DNA of 64,000 nt from Cherax quadricarinatus (Eukaryota; Arthropoda; Malacostraca; Decapoda; Parastacidae), in NCBI RefSeq assembly GCF_038502225.1, contig NC_091300.1:42466532-42530531 (forward strand). Direction: 5' to 3'. Below are positions 22,720-34,207 of this stretch, in pieces (the stretch's first letter is position 1; the number at the start of each line of letters is the position of its first letter). The notes under the pieces are model-generated. The model did no database searches. It was given only the letters and a program-made list of their open reading frames with translations, and was not told the origin of the DNA. The translations under genes were made by a program, and so were the position numbers.

Positions 22720-23225
22720 TTTTCTACTTTATCCATGGAGATAAAAAGGAGAATGTACCAGTGGTGTAAATACTAATATATGGTGCCAGGCATGGGTTTT
22801 AAATGTTGGAGGGAGGAAGTAGAAGGCAATGGAGATGTCAAGTTTGAGGACAATGTGTGATGTGAATAATATTCAGAGAATTAGGAGGGAAGGCGAGGTA
22901 GGGGATCGTCCTAGGAAAGGATGGTGGGAAGGGGTAAAGGAGGTTTTTGCGTGCAAGCATCTTGGACATCCAGCAGAAATGTCTGAGCGTGTTAGGAGTG
23001 GAGGCAAATGGTTTTGGGACCTGGCGAGCTGATGGAGTGTGAGCAGGGTAACATTTTGTTAAGGGATTGATGGAAACGAGTCCTGAAGGTGGGGGGAATG
23101 GGGTTGGGATATTTGCTGTTAGGAGGGACATCTGAACTGCTGTATATACTCGCCTCTGGAAAGACAGTGATAGTGTGAATAGTGGTGAAAGTGTTTCTTT
23201 TTATTGGATCACCCTGCCTCGGTGG
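22720..23225 (+). pseudogene. RTE-like 3' fragment
   Basis: Matches the C-terminal coding and 3' UTR parts of the 13868-17160 family: VEGNGDVKFEDNV-like remnants of the EAVEMSCLRAMCGV region, the GRPRK-like basic stretch, and the tail ATCACCCTGCCTCGGTGG at about 23206-23224. Many indels. Confidence 0.75.
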
Positions 23226-23745
23226 CAACAGTGTTAAAAATTTAGGAGCTTGGAGACTAGAAGGTGTGGGATTACGAAAAATATAATTAAGAAGGAGGAG
23301 GAGGAGGGGCTGTTGAGTTGGTTTGGACAATTGGAGAGGTTATGCAAGATAGGATACTAGAAGAGTACATAAATCTGTGGAGGGAAGAGTTCGTCCCAGG
23401 AAGAGTTGGGAGGGAAGGGAGTAAAGGAGTGCTCGGGGTCTGAATATCCAACAAGTTTGTGTGAATGAGTTAGGTCGAAGTGGAGGTTAGTTTAGTTTAA
23501 TATGTTTATTATGTGGAGGCAAGTGGTTTTCGTGACCTGAAATGCTGTTAGGATGCGAGCAATGTATCATTTATGAAGGGATTCAGGGAAAACCGGTAGA
23601 GTCGGATTCGAGTCCTGAAGGTGTGATGTACAGTTAGGAGGATCATCTGAACTGTGATGTCAGTGCGCTTCTGGTAAGACAGATTGAATTCGTGACGAGT
23701 GCGGCTCTTCTTTTTTGAGTCACCCCACCTAGCTGGGAGACTGAT
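23226..23745 (+). pseudogene. Second RTE-like 3' fragment in tandem
   Basis: Repeats the same 3' region immediately after the previous fragment, starting at a sequence equivalent to RRCGIxKxI and running to a GAGTCACCCCACC tail at about 23720-23745. It is more diverged than the neighbouring copy. Confidence 0.7.
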
Positions 23746-23906
23746 AATTTACAATTATCTCCCTGTAACGTTAGAGACTCATAAATTACATGTATTCTAT
23801 ACTTTCAATTATGAAATAAATGATTAAGTTTCCTTAAAATTGTGTTTTTTTTTTCTGTATTAAAACTTTCTCTGATTTGATATTGGTCTCCCTAATATAA
23901 CTGAGG

Positions 23907-26900
23907 GAAAGTGGTAGTCAAGTGGCTGGTGAGGATACAACTTCACAACAACCAGTAAAGTGGCTGGTGAGGATACAACTTCACAACAACCAGTAAAGTG
24001 GCTGGTGAGGATACAACTTCACAACAACCAGTAAAGTGGCTGGTGAGGAGACAACTTCACAACAACCAGTAAAGTGGCTGGTGAGGAGACAACTTCACAA
24101 CAACCAGTAAAGTGGCTGGTGAGGAGACAACTTCACAACAACCAGTAAAGTGGCTGGTGAGGAGACAACTTCACAACAACCAGTAAAGTGGCTGGTGAGG
24201 ATACAACTTCACAACTACCAGTAAAGTGGCTGGTGAGGAGACAACTTCACAACAACCAGTAAAGTGGCTGGTGAGGTGACAACTTCACAACTACCAGTAA
24301 AGTGGCTGGTGAGGATACAACTTCACAACTACCAGTAAAGTGGCTGGTGAGGATACAACTTCACAACTACCAGTAAAGTGGCTGGTGAGGAGACAACTTC
24401 ACAACAACCAGTAAAGTGGCTGGTGAGGATACAACTTCACAACTACCAGTAAAGTGGCTGGTGAGGAGACAACTTCACAACAACCAGTAAAGTGGCTGGT
24501 GAGGATACAACTTCACAACTACCAGTAAAGTGGCTGGTGAGGTGACAACTTCACAACAACCATTAAAGTGGCTGGTGAGGAGACAACTTCACAACTACCA
24601 GTAAAGTGGCTGGTGAGGTGACAACTTCACAACAACCAGTAAAGTGGCTGGTGAGGATACAACTTCACAACTACCAGTAAAGTGGCTGGTGAGGTGACAA
24701 CTTCACAACAACCAGTAAAGTGGCTGGTGAGGAGACAACTTCTCACTACCAGTAAAGTGGCTGGTGAGGGGACAACTTCACAACTACCAGTAAAGTGGCT
24801 GGTGAGGAGACAACTTCACAACAACCAGTAAAGTGGCTGGTGAGGATACAACTTCACAACTACCAGTAAAGTGGCTGGTGAGGTGACAACTTCACAACAA
24901 CCAGTAAAGTGGCTGGTGAGAGACAACTTCACAACAACCAGTAAAGTGGCTGGTGAGGAGACAACTTCACACTACCAGTAAAGTGGCTGGTGAGGAGACA
25001 ACTTCACACTACCAGTAAAGTGGCTGGTGAGGAGACAACTTCACAACCAGTAAAGTGGCTGGTGAGGAGACAACTTCACAACAACCAGTAAAGTGGCTGG
25101 TGAGGAGATAACTTCACAACAACCAGTAAAGTGGCTGGTGAGGAGACAACTTCACAACCAGTAAAGTGGCTGGTGAGGAGACAACTTCACAACAACCAGT
25201 AAAGTGGCTGGTGAGGAGACAACTTCACAACAACCAGTAAAGTGGCTGGTGAGGAGACAACTTCACACTACCAGTAAAGTGGCTGGTTAGGAGACAACTT
25301 CACAACCAGTAAAGTGGCTGGTGAGGAGACAACTTCACAACGACCAGTAAAGTGGCTGGTGAGGAGACAACTTCACCAGTAAAGTGGCTGGTGAGGAGAC
25401 AACTTCACAACTACCAGTAAAGTGGCTGGTGAGGAGACAACTTCACAACAACCAGTAAAGTGGCTGGTGAGGAGACAACTTCACACTACCAGTAAAGTGG
25501 CTGGTGAGGAGACAACTTCACAACAACCAGTAAAGTGGCTGGTGAGGAGATAACTTCACACTACCAGTAAAGTGGCTGGTGAGGAGACAACTTCACAACA
25601 ACCAGTAAAGTGGCTGGTGAGGAGACAACTTCACAACAACCAGCAAAGTGGCTGGTGAGGATACAACTTCACAACTACCAGTAAAGTGGCTGGTGAGGTG
25701 ACAACTTCACAACAACCAGTAAAGTGGCTGGTGAGGAGACAACTTCACAACAACCAGTAAAGTGGCTGGTGAGGAGACAACTTCACACTACCAGTAAAGT
25801 GGCTGGTGAGGAGACAACTTCACACTACCAGTAAAGTGGCTGGTGAGGAGACAACTTCACACTACCAGTAAAGTGGCTGGTGAGGAGACAACTTCACACT
25901 ACCAGTAAAGTGGCTGGTGAGGAGACAACTTCACAACAACCAGTAAAGTGGCTGGTGAGAAGACAACTTCACAACAACCAGTAAAGTGGCTGGTGAGGAG
26001 ATACCTTCACAACAACCAGTAAAGTGGCTGGTGAGGAGACAACTTCACAACCAGTAAAGTGGCTGGTGAGGAGACAACTTCACAACAACCAGTAAAGTGG
26101 CTGGTGAGGAGACAACTTCACAACAACCAGTAAAGTGGCTGGTGAGGAGACAACTTCACACTACCAGTAAAGTGGCTGGTGAGGAGACAACTTCACAACG
26201 ACCAGTAAAGTGGCTGGTGAGGAGACAACTTCACCAGTAAAGTGGCTGGTGAGGAGACAACTTCACAACTACCAGTAAAGTGGCTGGTGAGGAGACAACT
26301 TCACCAGTAAAGTGGCTGGTGAGGAGACAACTTCACAACTACCAGTAAAGTGGCTGTTGAGGAGACAACTTCACACTACCAGTAAAGTGGCTGGTGAGGA
26401 GACAACTTCACAACAACCAGTAAAGTGGCTGGTGAGGAGACAACTTCACACTACCAGTAAAGTGGCTGGTGAGGAGACAACTTCACAACAACCAGTAAAG
26501 TGGCTGGTGAGGAGATAACTTCACACTACCAGTAAAGTGGCTGGTGAGGAGACAACTTCACAACAACCTGTAAAGTGGCTGGTGAGGAGACAACTTCACA
26601 ACAACCAGCAAAGTGGCTGGTGAGGAGACAACTTCACACTACCAGTAAAGTGGCTGGTGAGTAGACAACTTCACAACAACCAGTAAAGTGGCTGGTGAGG
26701 AGACAACTTCACAACCAGTAAAGTGGCTGGTGAGGAGACAACTTCACACTACCAGTAAAGTGGCTGGTGAGGAGACAACTTCACAACAACCAGTAAAGTG
26801 GCTGGTGAGGAGACAACTTCACAACAACCAGTAAAGTGGCTGGAGAGGAGACAACTTCACACTACCAGTAAAGTGGCTGGTGAGGAGACAACTTCACACT

Positions 26901-27171
26901 ACCAGTAAAGTGGCTGGTGAGGAGACAACTTCACACTACCAGTAAAGTGGCTGGTGAGGAGACAACTTCACAACAACCAGTAAAGTGGCTGGTGAGGAGA
27001 CAACTTCACAACAACCAGTAAAGTGGCTGGTGAGGAGACAACTTCACAACAACCAGTCAAGTGGCTGGTGAGGAGACAACTTCACAACAACCAGTCAAGT
27101 GGCTGGTGAGGAGACAACTTCACACTACCAGTAACGTGGCTGGTGAGGATACAACTTCACAACAACCAGTA
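23907..27171. repeat. 38-bp minisatellite, ~3.3 kb
   Basis: Roughly 85-90 units containing AAGTGGCTGGTGAGGAGAC followed by AACTTCACAACAACCAGT. Length classes of about 38, 37, 35 and 32 bp differ only in the CAACAACC segment (CAACAACC, CACTACC, CAACC, CC). The first third is dominated by GGATAC and GGTGAC variants, the rest by GGAGAC. Confidence 0.97.
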
Positions 27172-27250
27172 GGGAAGTGTTATCTAACAATTTAAGGAAA
27201 AGTCTAATTTTAAAGGGAGTTCAGCCTATTCAGCAAGTTCGGCTTATTAT

Positions 27251-27614
27251 GCCAAATAGGTAAAATTGGTCAATTAGCAAGAACTCATTTAAAATTAAGT
27301 CCTTTCTAAAACTTGCTCTTGTGTGTTTAAAGATATACTTTTTCATTTATGTTAATGTAAAAATTAATAATTTTGCATTAAAAGAAGCTTAGAAAACTTA
27401 CCTAACCTTATTATAACAAGCTCAACTTACTTTAGCCTAACTCATCTCAATATATTTTTGACAAGTTTACAATAATTTAATAAGACAACGAAATATTTTT
27501 TCCTTAGGTTTAGAATGATTTTTGCGAAATTACTGCATACACAAATTTTCGCTTGCCATATTCGGCAAGAAAAGCGTTGCTATTTAAGCCACAATCGCAA
27601 GTTTTACCTATTCG

Positions 27615-27620
<6 letters not shown>
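27251..27620 (+). mobile_element. Short TIR element (MITE-like), copy 3, diverged
   Basis: Aligns along its length with 10360-10743 and 13419-13807, with more substitutions. The 5' terminus is degraded and the right end reads TACCTATTCGGCAC. It abuts a CA then TA microsatellite (27617-27672). Confidence 0.85.

Positions 27621-27672
<52 letters not shown>
27617..27672. repeat. (CA)n-(TA)n compound microsatellite
   Basis: CA dinucleotides to about 27642, then TA to 27672, lying between two TIR-element copies in opposite orientation. Confidence 0.93.
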
Positions 27673-27675
<3 letters not shown>

Positions 27676-27762
27676 CTTTAAACGTACAAGAGAGTTTTAG
27701 AAAGGAGTTAATTTTAAATGAGTTCTTGCTAATTGACCAGTTCTAACTATTCGGCACAACAT
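27672..27762 (-). mobile_element. Short TIR element, 5'-end fragment
   Basis: Reverse complement of the first ~90 bp of the TIR element, including GGTCAATTAGCAAGAACTC and the terminus near GTGCCGAATA. Confidence 0.8.
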
Positions 27763-27934
27763 ATATGTACGTACACTCTATATATAAAATAACAAGACTT
27801 TTACCTGACATCAACACAGGTGATAATGTAAACATTTCGTGTAATTGTTCAAAGTTCAAAAATGTAGCAAAAGTTCCGTAATTTGGGATATTTACTTGTG
27901 TTTGCCATGTCAACTTTTACCCGTGATCTTATAT

Positions 27935-28100
27935 TCAGGGGAAGCGCAAAACCAGTAAGAGTCATAGAAGTCTTGGGTATTGAAAGAGGCAGGATATTAT
28001 CAGGTTTGATCCCAGGAAAGTGGAGGGTAGCTCTAATTCCTTGGATTAGGAGCTCTTCGCCAAGGTGTGCCCATCTTCCTTTGAATTTCTCAAGTAGTTT
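27935..28100 (-). mobile_element. SINE-like element, diverged copy
   Basis: Reverse-oriented, diverged relative of 37980-38147: GGGGAAGCGC at one end, then a stretch ending TTGGATTAGGAGCTCTTCGCC. Assigned by alignment with the better-preserved copies. Confidence 0.55.
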
Positions 28101-28109
28101 GTCCTAGCA

Positions 28110-28430
28110 TCACGGTGTGGAGACCTGTAACCTGTACCTTTAATCTGTACCTGAACCTATACCTGTAGCCTGCACCTGAACCTGTAACCTGCACCTGTAG
28201 CCTGCACCTGAACCTGTAACCTGTGCCTGTAGCCTACACCTGAACCTGTAACCTGCACCTGTAGCCTGTACCTGAACCTGTAACCTGCACCTGTAGCCTG
28301 AACCTGTAACCTGCACCTTAACCTGTAACCTGCACCTGTAGCCTGCACCTGAACCTGTAACCTGCACCTGTAACATGCACCTGCACCTGTAACATGCACC
28401 TGAACCTGTAACCTGCACCCGTACTTGTAA
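28110..28430. repeat. Hexamer-based minisatellite
   Basis: Alternating ACCTGT, AACCTGC, ACCTGTAGCCTGC and ACCTGA units of 6-12 bp. The antisense frames rich in TGSGAGYRC are repeat translations. Confidence 0.93.
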
Positions 28431-28489
28431 GCAGTACATATACTGTGCGAAATATACCGAAGTGTTTTTGTGTTGTGAGTTTAATATTT

Positions 28490-28610
28490 CACTCGGAGGA
28501 GAGCTAAACCCGTAGGAGTCAAAGAGCGCTTGGAGAATGGGATGTCGATCTAGGGAAGAGGAGGGTTAGCTCCAGTTTCTTGGATCAAGAGCCCTTCGCC
28601 CCCCTCACCC
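28490..28610 (-). mobile_element. SINE-like element, diverged copy
   Basis: Same orientation and match pattern as 27935-28100: GAGCTAAACCCGTAGGA near one end and TTGGATCAAGAGCCCTTCGCC near the other. Confidence 0.55.
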
Positions 28611-28748
28611 CTCAAGGCTTCCCGCTGAAAAACACAAGAATGGAGAAAGACTGCAGAAGGCCTACTGGCCCATACAAGGCAGGTCCTTATCAAAACCACC
28701 CCTGCCCAAAGCTACCCAAGAATTTACTCCCATACCCAATGGCACCAA

Positions 28749-29130
28749 TTAAACCCAGCCCCTCCCACTCATATACTTGTCCAATCTCTTTTTAAAGCTA
28801 CCCAAGGTCCTAGCCTCGATCACCCTACTCGGAAGATTGTTCCACACATCCACAACTCTGTTCGAACACCAGTAGTTACCTATTTCATTTCTAAATCTAA
28901 AGTTATACAACTTAAATTCATTATTTCTTGTTCTTACCTGGTTCGACATCCTCAGTACTTTATTAATATCACCTTTGTTTATGCCCATCATCCACTTATA
29001 CACTTCGATGATATCTTCCCTCATTCTACGTCTCTTCAGAGAGTGGAGATTCAAGGCTCTAAGTCTATCTTCATATGAGAGATTCCTTATACAGTAAATC
29101 ATTTTAGTCATTCTTCTCTGTATGTCCTCC
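28749..29130 (-). pseudogene. CR1-like RT C-terminal fragment
   Basis: Open frame carrying LEDIQRRMTKMIY, LSYEDRLRALNLHSLKRRR, a DIIEVYKWM stretch, and VWNNLPSRVIEARTLGSFK near the end. These are the conserved C-terminal blocks of CR1/L2-like RT proteins. Upstream it continues at 29842 after removing the 29143-29829 insertion and one copy of the 12-bp duplication. Confidence 0.85.
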
Positions 29131-29142
29131 AATGAGTCTATA

Positions 29143-29829
29143 AGTTGTGCAAGAAAGGTATAAAATACCGACAATATGAAGGTTAAGACATGTGCAACAT
29201 CTGGATATCTTTATTGTAGACGTTTCGCCATCCAGTGGCTTTATCAATACAGATTCTAGGACATAAAAAAAACCATACCCCCGGCCGGGATTGAACCCGC
29301 GGTCATAGAGTCTCAAAACTCTATGGGGTAACCACCCCTCAAGGAAGGTTCCTTGATGTTGGTGAGGGGCTCTTGATTTAGGGAATTGGATCTGTGCTCC
29401 AGTTCCCCAAATTAAGCCTGAATGCCTTCCACATCCCCCCCCCAGGCGCTGTATAATCCTCTGGGTTTAGCGCTTCCCCCTTGATTATAATAATAATAAT
29501 AATATGGGGTAATCAGTCCCTCAGCCTTGGAGTTAGTGTTCACAGTATCGTGGTGGAGGAGAATCTGGAGCAAAGGCAAGGAGACTGCTACACGTCCCTA
29601 TCCACTGACGCCTATATAACCGCCAGTCTTCTTGCCTTTGCTCCAGATTCTCCACCACCACGATGCTGTGAACACTAACTCCAAGGCTGAGGGACTGATT
29701 ACCTCATCTTTTGTATATAGTTCTACTGTCTTCTAATTATGTCCTAGAATCTGTATTGATAAAGCTACTGAATGGCGAAACGTCTACAATAAAGATATCC
29801 AGCTGTTGAACATGTGTCTTAACTTTCAC
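29143..29829. mobile_element. Palindromic hammerhead-bearing element (locus d)
   Basis: 687 bp including a nested SINE-like copy, flanked by an exact 12-bp duplication AATGAGTCTATA (29131-29142, 29830-29841). Cores lie on the minus strand at 29211-29254 and on the plus strand at 29751-29788. They have UUGAUAA, an extra A, stem II GCCA...UGGC, GAAAC and GUC, with helix I TGTA/TACA. TATATAA is at 29614-29620 and AATAAA at 29788-29793. The terminal hairpin GGTATAAAATACC is at 29157-29169. A tRNA-like segment with a B-box on the minus strand lies at about 29277-29322. Confidence 0.9.
29335..29503 (+). mobile_element. SINE-like element nested in locus d
   Basis: 169 bp starting CCCCTCAAGGAAGGTTCC and ending in an ATAATAATAAT tail. 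It is flanked by a 12-bp duplication with one mismatch (29323-29334 and 29504-29515, ATGGGGTAA then C/T then CA). No coding capacity. The trinucleotide tail suggests LINE-mediated retroposition (inference). Confidence 0.85.
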
Positions 29830-29841
29830 AATGAGTCTATA

Positions 29842-30180
29842 TCCATCCTGTAGTAAGGAGACCAAAACTGAGCGGCATAATCCAAATGAGGCCTCACTAG
29901 TGATGTATAGAGCTGTAAAATAACTTCTTGAAATAAATCCTAGTAATCTGTTAGCCTAATTGCACACACTTAGGCACTGCTGTCTTGGCTTTAGATTTCT
30001 GCTTACCTTGACTCCCAAGTCTTTTCCACATTTTGTATGATCAAACTATACTTCACCTAGTTTATAACTTCGAGGGTTATTTTCATTACCAAGGACTAGC
30101 ACTTTACACTTGTCCACATTGAACTTCATCTGCCATTTTTCAGACCAAGACATTAATTTGTCCAAATCCTCCTGGAGTTC
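29842..30180 (-). pseudogene. CR1-like RT thumb-region fragment
   Basis: The minus strand reads ELQEDLDKLMSWSEKWQMKF and then DKCKVLVLGNENN, a typical post-catalytic stretch of CR1-like RT. It then continues through stops to SEASFGL and the duplication site at 29842. It ends abruptly near 30180 beside a tandem repeat. Confidence 0.75.
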
Positions 30181-30244
30181 ATTGGTTCGATTCGATTCTT
30201 ATGACCAGAGTCTTTAGTAAGATGGGTAAGGAAGAAGGATGGGT

Positions 30245-30370
30245 AAGGATAGAAATATTGGAAAAGGGTGGGAGGGGGGAGTGAGGTAGGATATAAAAGG
30301 GTGGGAGGGGGGAGTGAGGTAGGATATAAAAGGGTGGGAGGGGGGAGTGAGGTATGATATAAAAGGTAAG
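30245..30370. repeat. 33-36-bp tandem repeat, three copies
   Basis: Three nearly identical units of GGGTGGGAGGGGGGAGTGAGG followed by TAGGATATAAAA. Antisense proline/threonine-rich frames are repeat translations. Confidence 0.92.
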
Positions 30371-30599
30371 TGGCCCAACCACTTTGGTGCAATTTAAAAA
30401 GTGTACGTGAAATAATAGAATATTCTTGAAGGGGTATAATACTAACCCATCAGAGTCACATAGATATAACAGATATATAGGTACATGACTCTGAATTATT
30501 GGTAGTAGATATACAAGTTGCAATTGCTTTTTTTGCGATTGCATAACGAATATTTAAACGACAAGACAAGGCGGTAATCTGGACAGTTCGTAAAGAATT

Positions 30600-32095
30600 A
30601 CTTGACACGTTAGCTTCTTTCAATGTGGTGTCCTGCCATGGTAAATGTAGCATATTTATAACAATAGATGTAGAAGTGTTATACAAAATGTCTCCCTAAT
30701 TAGGGGCCATAATTTTCTTAGTAGACATAGAAGGGTTCTGGTGTTACCCAATCATCTTCATCTGCAGGGAGGTTGCTCAAGATCATTGGTCGAGGGTGAT
30801 CGTCTTTATGGATGAAGCGACGCACCGTCTGTGGGAGAGTCATTCTTTGGGTCCTGTGAGGAGTGTTAATGATATAGTCAGTGGTATTTTCAACTTGGAG
30901 AGGATCTCTATCTGGTATGTAGAGTTCTTGCATTGCATAGAGTTCTCTCTTCTTCAGCGTATCAAGGCGTACATTTAAGGTAGTAATATCCTGTTGTACG
31001 TGTAAATCTGCCATTTTAACTCTGTCTCTCCTCCTGGTACCCGTAATAAAGCGGAGAGCTCTATTCTGGACCCGTTGCAACTTTAGCATGTTGGTCTTTG
31101 TTGTTAATGACACTGGGACACATGGGTATTCGAGTATTGGTCTTATCATTTTATACAGATGTTTTTTGACATGTGAAGGGGCTTGATTAAATCTAAAGAG
31201 ACTGCTAAGACCGGCTTTGGCTATGTTGATCTTTTTACTGACGTGAGATGTTGAATGGAGCAGCCTGTCTCTTTCACATCCCAAGATCTTGTTAGGATTT
31301 CTAATGGCTACAGGTGTACCTCTGATGGAGATACCCCTCTTATCTTCGATGGTTGATGCAAAACATCCTATCGTGCTAACCAGGACTTTGTCAGGGTTAG
31401 TCGTAATTCTCCATTTCTTTTCCCAATTGGATGTTCGACGATGTTCAATATTCATTTTTTCTATGACTCTTTCATATTTGTATTTTCCTGTTACAGGAGT
31501 TGACGAGACGACATGGATAACATCATCTGCAAATTGCGTTATAATTGTATATCATTAAACTCTGGTTGAGGAAGATCATTCACATAAATGTTGAATAGAA
31601 TTGGGCTAAGAGAAGAACCTTGTGGGACACCAGCTGTAGGTATAAAAGGCTCTGTTGACTTGCCATGAAAGGTAGGAATGATTTTTCTTTGAGTTAAGAA
31701 GTTACATAATAATCTGAGAAAGGTCCAGTTATGTTCTGGTAGGTCAGTAAGTTTGTATATAAGACCATCATGCCATAAGCTATCAAAAGCTTTATGAACA
31801 TCTCTGGTGGCAATTAGGGCAAGATTGTCCTGATGTTTTAGACTCGCTACAGTATCAAAAATAATATTTATTGCATGATGGGTACCTCTGTGTCCTAAAG
31901 CCAAACTGTTTTTCAGTAAAAAAAATGGTTAAACTCCATATAGTAGTTCATTCTGTTGGAAATGATCTTTTCAAGAACTTTCCCAGTGACTTCAAGTAAG
32001 GATATAGGTCTATAGTTTTCTGGTTGATGGATGTTTTTATTGGGTTTAGCAAGAAAGATCATCCTAGCAGTCTTAAACACACTCGTTAATAGTTA
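30600..32095 (-). pseudogene. Jockey-like retrotransposon, 5' truncated
   Basis: Minus-strand RT from the fingers (near 32040, ENYRPISLLEVTGKVLEK across frames) through HKAFDSLWHDGLIYKL and AGVPQGSSLSPILFNIYVND (31904-31539), then a 245-codon C-terminal part (31455-30718). The FADD block near 31500 sits at the frame break between these segments. PILEYPCVPVSL and LQRVQNRALRFITG are typical of Jockey-clade C-termini. The 5' end is lost at about 32095, where it abuts the CR1-like RT fingers, so it is a later insertion into the CR1 copy. Confidence 0.82.
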
Positions 32096-32330
32096 AGTTC
32101 CATCTTGCATTCTTTAAGTACCCTGTAAACAACTCGTCGAGTCCCCGGGGACTTACTTTGTTTCAGTTTGTCTATCTGTTTGATAACTATGTCCCTCGTG
32201 ACAGTAATATTAGTTAATCTGAATTCATCAGGAACTGAATAATTGTTAATTTCTGGAATCTCATTTACGTCTTCCTGTGTAAAAACTGACAGAGGTCCTA
32301 CTTTTTCCCTCACCTTCGTCCTATACACTT
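32086..32330 (-). pseudogene. CR1-like RT fingers fragment
   Basis: Open frame ending in IKQIDKLKQSKSPG and YRVLKEC, the block preceding the first catalytic motif in CR1-like RT. It is cut at 32095 by the Jockey-like element. Confidence 0.78.
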
Positions 32331-32629
32331 GAAAGAACCCTTTTGGAGTAGTCTTTGATTCATTAGCAACTCTAATTTCATAGCCGCGTTTAGCCTCTCT
32401 AATGCCCCTTTTTTACTTTTCTTTTAAGCTGAACATATTGGTCAGTAAGGTTAACATCTCTTTTGATGCGCCTATAAATTCCCCTTTTCTCCCCTAATAG
32501 ATGCTTTAGCCTCCTGTTAACACATTTCGGATCGTTATTTGACCTAATTTCTCTCTGGGGAATGTATATACTCTGAGGACGTTGTACATTACTGAGGAAA
32601 ACTTCATAAGCGCAGATCCCTTCGTAATC

Positions 32630-33410
32630 TTAACTATGATCATCGTCAATATCATTAGCTAGATTACCCCAATCGAGGTAAGACAGGTGTTCCCTAAGTC
32701 CATTATAATCGGCAGAGCGAAAATCAGGGACTTTTGTCGTATTATTATTCTCGTATTCCCAGTTAATGCTAAAAGTGATGGATTTGTGACCACTTGCGCC
32801 AAGTTCTTCAGTGATCTCCAGATTATTTACGAGTGTTTCCTTATTTGACAAGACTAGATCGAGCAATTACCTCTGGCAGGCTCTCTTAAACACTGCTTCA
32901 GAAAACAGTCCTGAACTACTTCCATAAAGTCACTGGACTCCATATTACCGGTCAAAGAAGTTCGGTCAGTTTGATTAAAGTTAAAATCCTCTACTGTGTG
33001 TCTAGAAACCCTAAGAATTTCGTCCCCAAGAAGTCTCCCTCTATCATGATCCAAGCCTGGAGGTCGGAATATTACACCGAGAATTAGTTTTTCTTGACCT
33101 TCTAGAAACTCTTCCCAAACAGATTCTGTTACTAATCCATCTATTTTTATACCTTTTTTTATGCAACAATTTATACTTTCTCGTACATATAATGCAACTC
33201 CTCCCTTCTTCCCATTATATCTATCCACATGAAACAACTTAAACCCTTGAATATGACACTCAGTAATCATATCCCGACTCTTTAAATCATACCATGTTTC
33301 AGTTATTGCAATATCAAAGTTCCCAGCACACACTATCAAACGTAATTCATTAATCGTATTTCTTGCACTTCGACTGTTAGCATAAAATACATTCATATGT
33401 TTTTTCTTCT
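32630..33410 (-). pseudogene. CR1-like endonuclease region
   Basis: Part of the 33786-32854 frame plus the 32866-32630 frame. Endonuclease blocks are NVFYANSRSARN, ITETWYD, KGGVALYVRES, LILGVIFRPP, VEDFNF (Glu in place of the usual Gly of GDFN) and, after a frameshift near 32860, LDLVLSNKE and GASGHKSITFSI. The loss of the Gly and the shift indicate an inactive copy. Confidence 0.85.
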
Positions 33411-33574
33411 GCACCTTTCTCCTATTCACCTTTGCTTTTACACAATTTCTGTAATTATCATTACCCAGTGTTACTCCATGACTGTTATTATTAAGATTCA
33501 TAATATCAAAGCCTAAGTCAATATATCCATACTCATTATTTTTCATTTCTAAACCTATACCTCTAATCCTAGTT

Positions 33575-33940
33575 TCAAGTCCTAACAACCCCCTCAGCTG
33601 AGCTAGCAAGAAAACCCACACCTGCCCTAGATAAGTGAACCCCATCCTTGGCATACATGTCATTTCGGCCATGGAAGTGGTCCCAGTTGTCAATGAATGG
33701 TACTGCATTATCCTTACAGTGTTTGTCCAACCAACGATACCAATTGCTCTTGACAACCATTCATTTCCAACACCCTTTCTTGGCAAAATGCTACATATAA
33801 CAGGGCGCCCCCCCTTCTTCCTAATTATGTCTATTGCTGTCCTGTACCTTCTAACTAAATCCTCACTTCTACGCTTGCCTACATCATTGCCTCCAGCACT
33901 GAGGCAGATAATAGGATTGATCCATTACCATTCATGATGT
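33575..33940 (-). pseudogene. CR1-like ORF1 SGNH-esterase segment
   Basis: The minus strand reads LSAGGNDVGKRRSEDLVRRY near 33900, GGRPVICSILPRKGVGNEWL near 33790, then in another frame (33760-33575) HKDNAVPFIDNW-like sequence and AKDGVHLSRAGVGFLA. GGND matches block III and DGVH block V of SGNH/GDSL hydrolases. An esterase-type ORF1 is established for CR1-clade retrotransposons. One frameshift lies at about 33750. Confidence 0.85.
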
Positions 33941-33968
33941 TGTCAAGCCGGCTAACAATATCCTCCAT

Positions 33969-34149
33969 GTATATATTTTGGTAGAATTACCAACATGTAA
34001 AGTAAAAGGACACAAGTGCAACTAATGTGACATTTTATTGTGGCAACGTTTCGCTCACCAGTTACAAAGCCGTAATGGCTTGACAAAGCTCCTGGTGAAC
34101 GAAACGTTGCCACAATAAAATGTCACATTAGTTGCACTTGTGTCCTTTT
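33969..34149. mobile_element. Short palindromic hammerhead-bearing element (locus e)
   Basis: 181 bp flanked by a 14-bp duplication with one mismatch (33955-33968 and 34150-34163, ACAATAT then C/T then CTCCAT). Nearly complete inverted repeats span 34002-34151. Ribozyme-like cores are at 34037-34075 (minus) and 34075-34115 (plus), with GAAACGUU and helix I GGC/GCC; stem II is eroded. The terminal hairpin GGTAGAATTACC is at 33980-33991. This is the smallest family member and lacks the TATA-containing interior. Confidence 0.88.
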
Positions 34150-34207
34150 ACAATATTCTCCATCCCAGTCCCAGAACAGCAAACCCTTTGTCTCTTACTC
34201 CTATCCT

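Noticed and set aside
23907..27171. CRISPR-like array of regular repeats
   Set aside because: Units are contiguous without unique spacers and the window is clearly eukaryotic, so it is a minisatellite.
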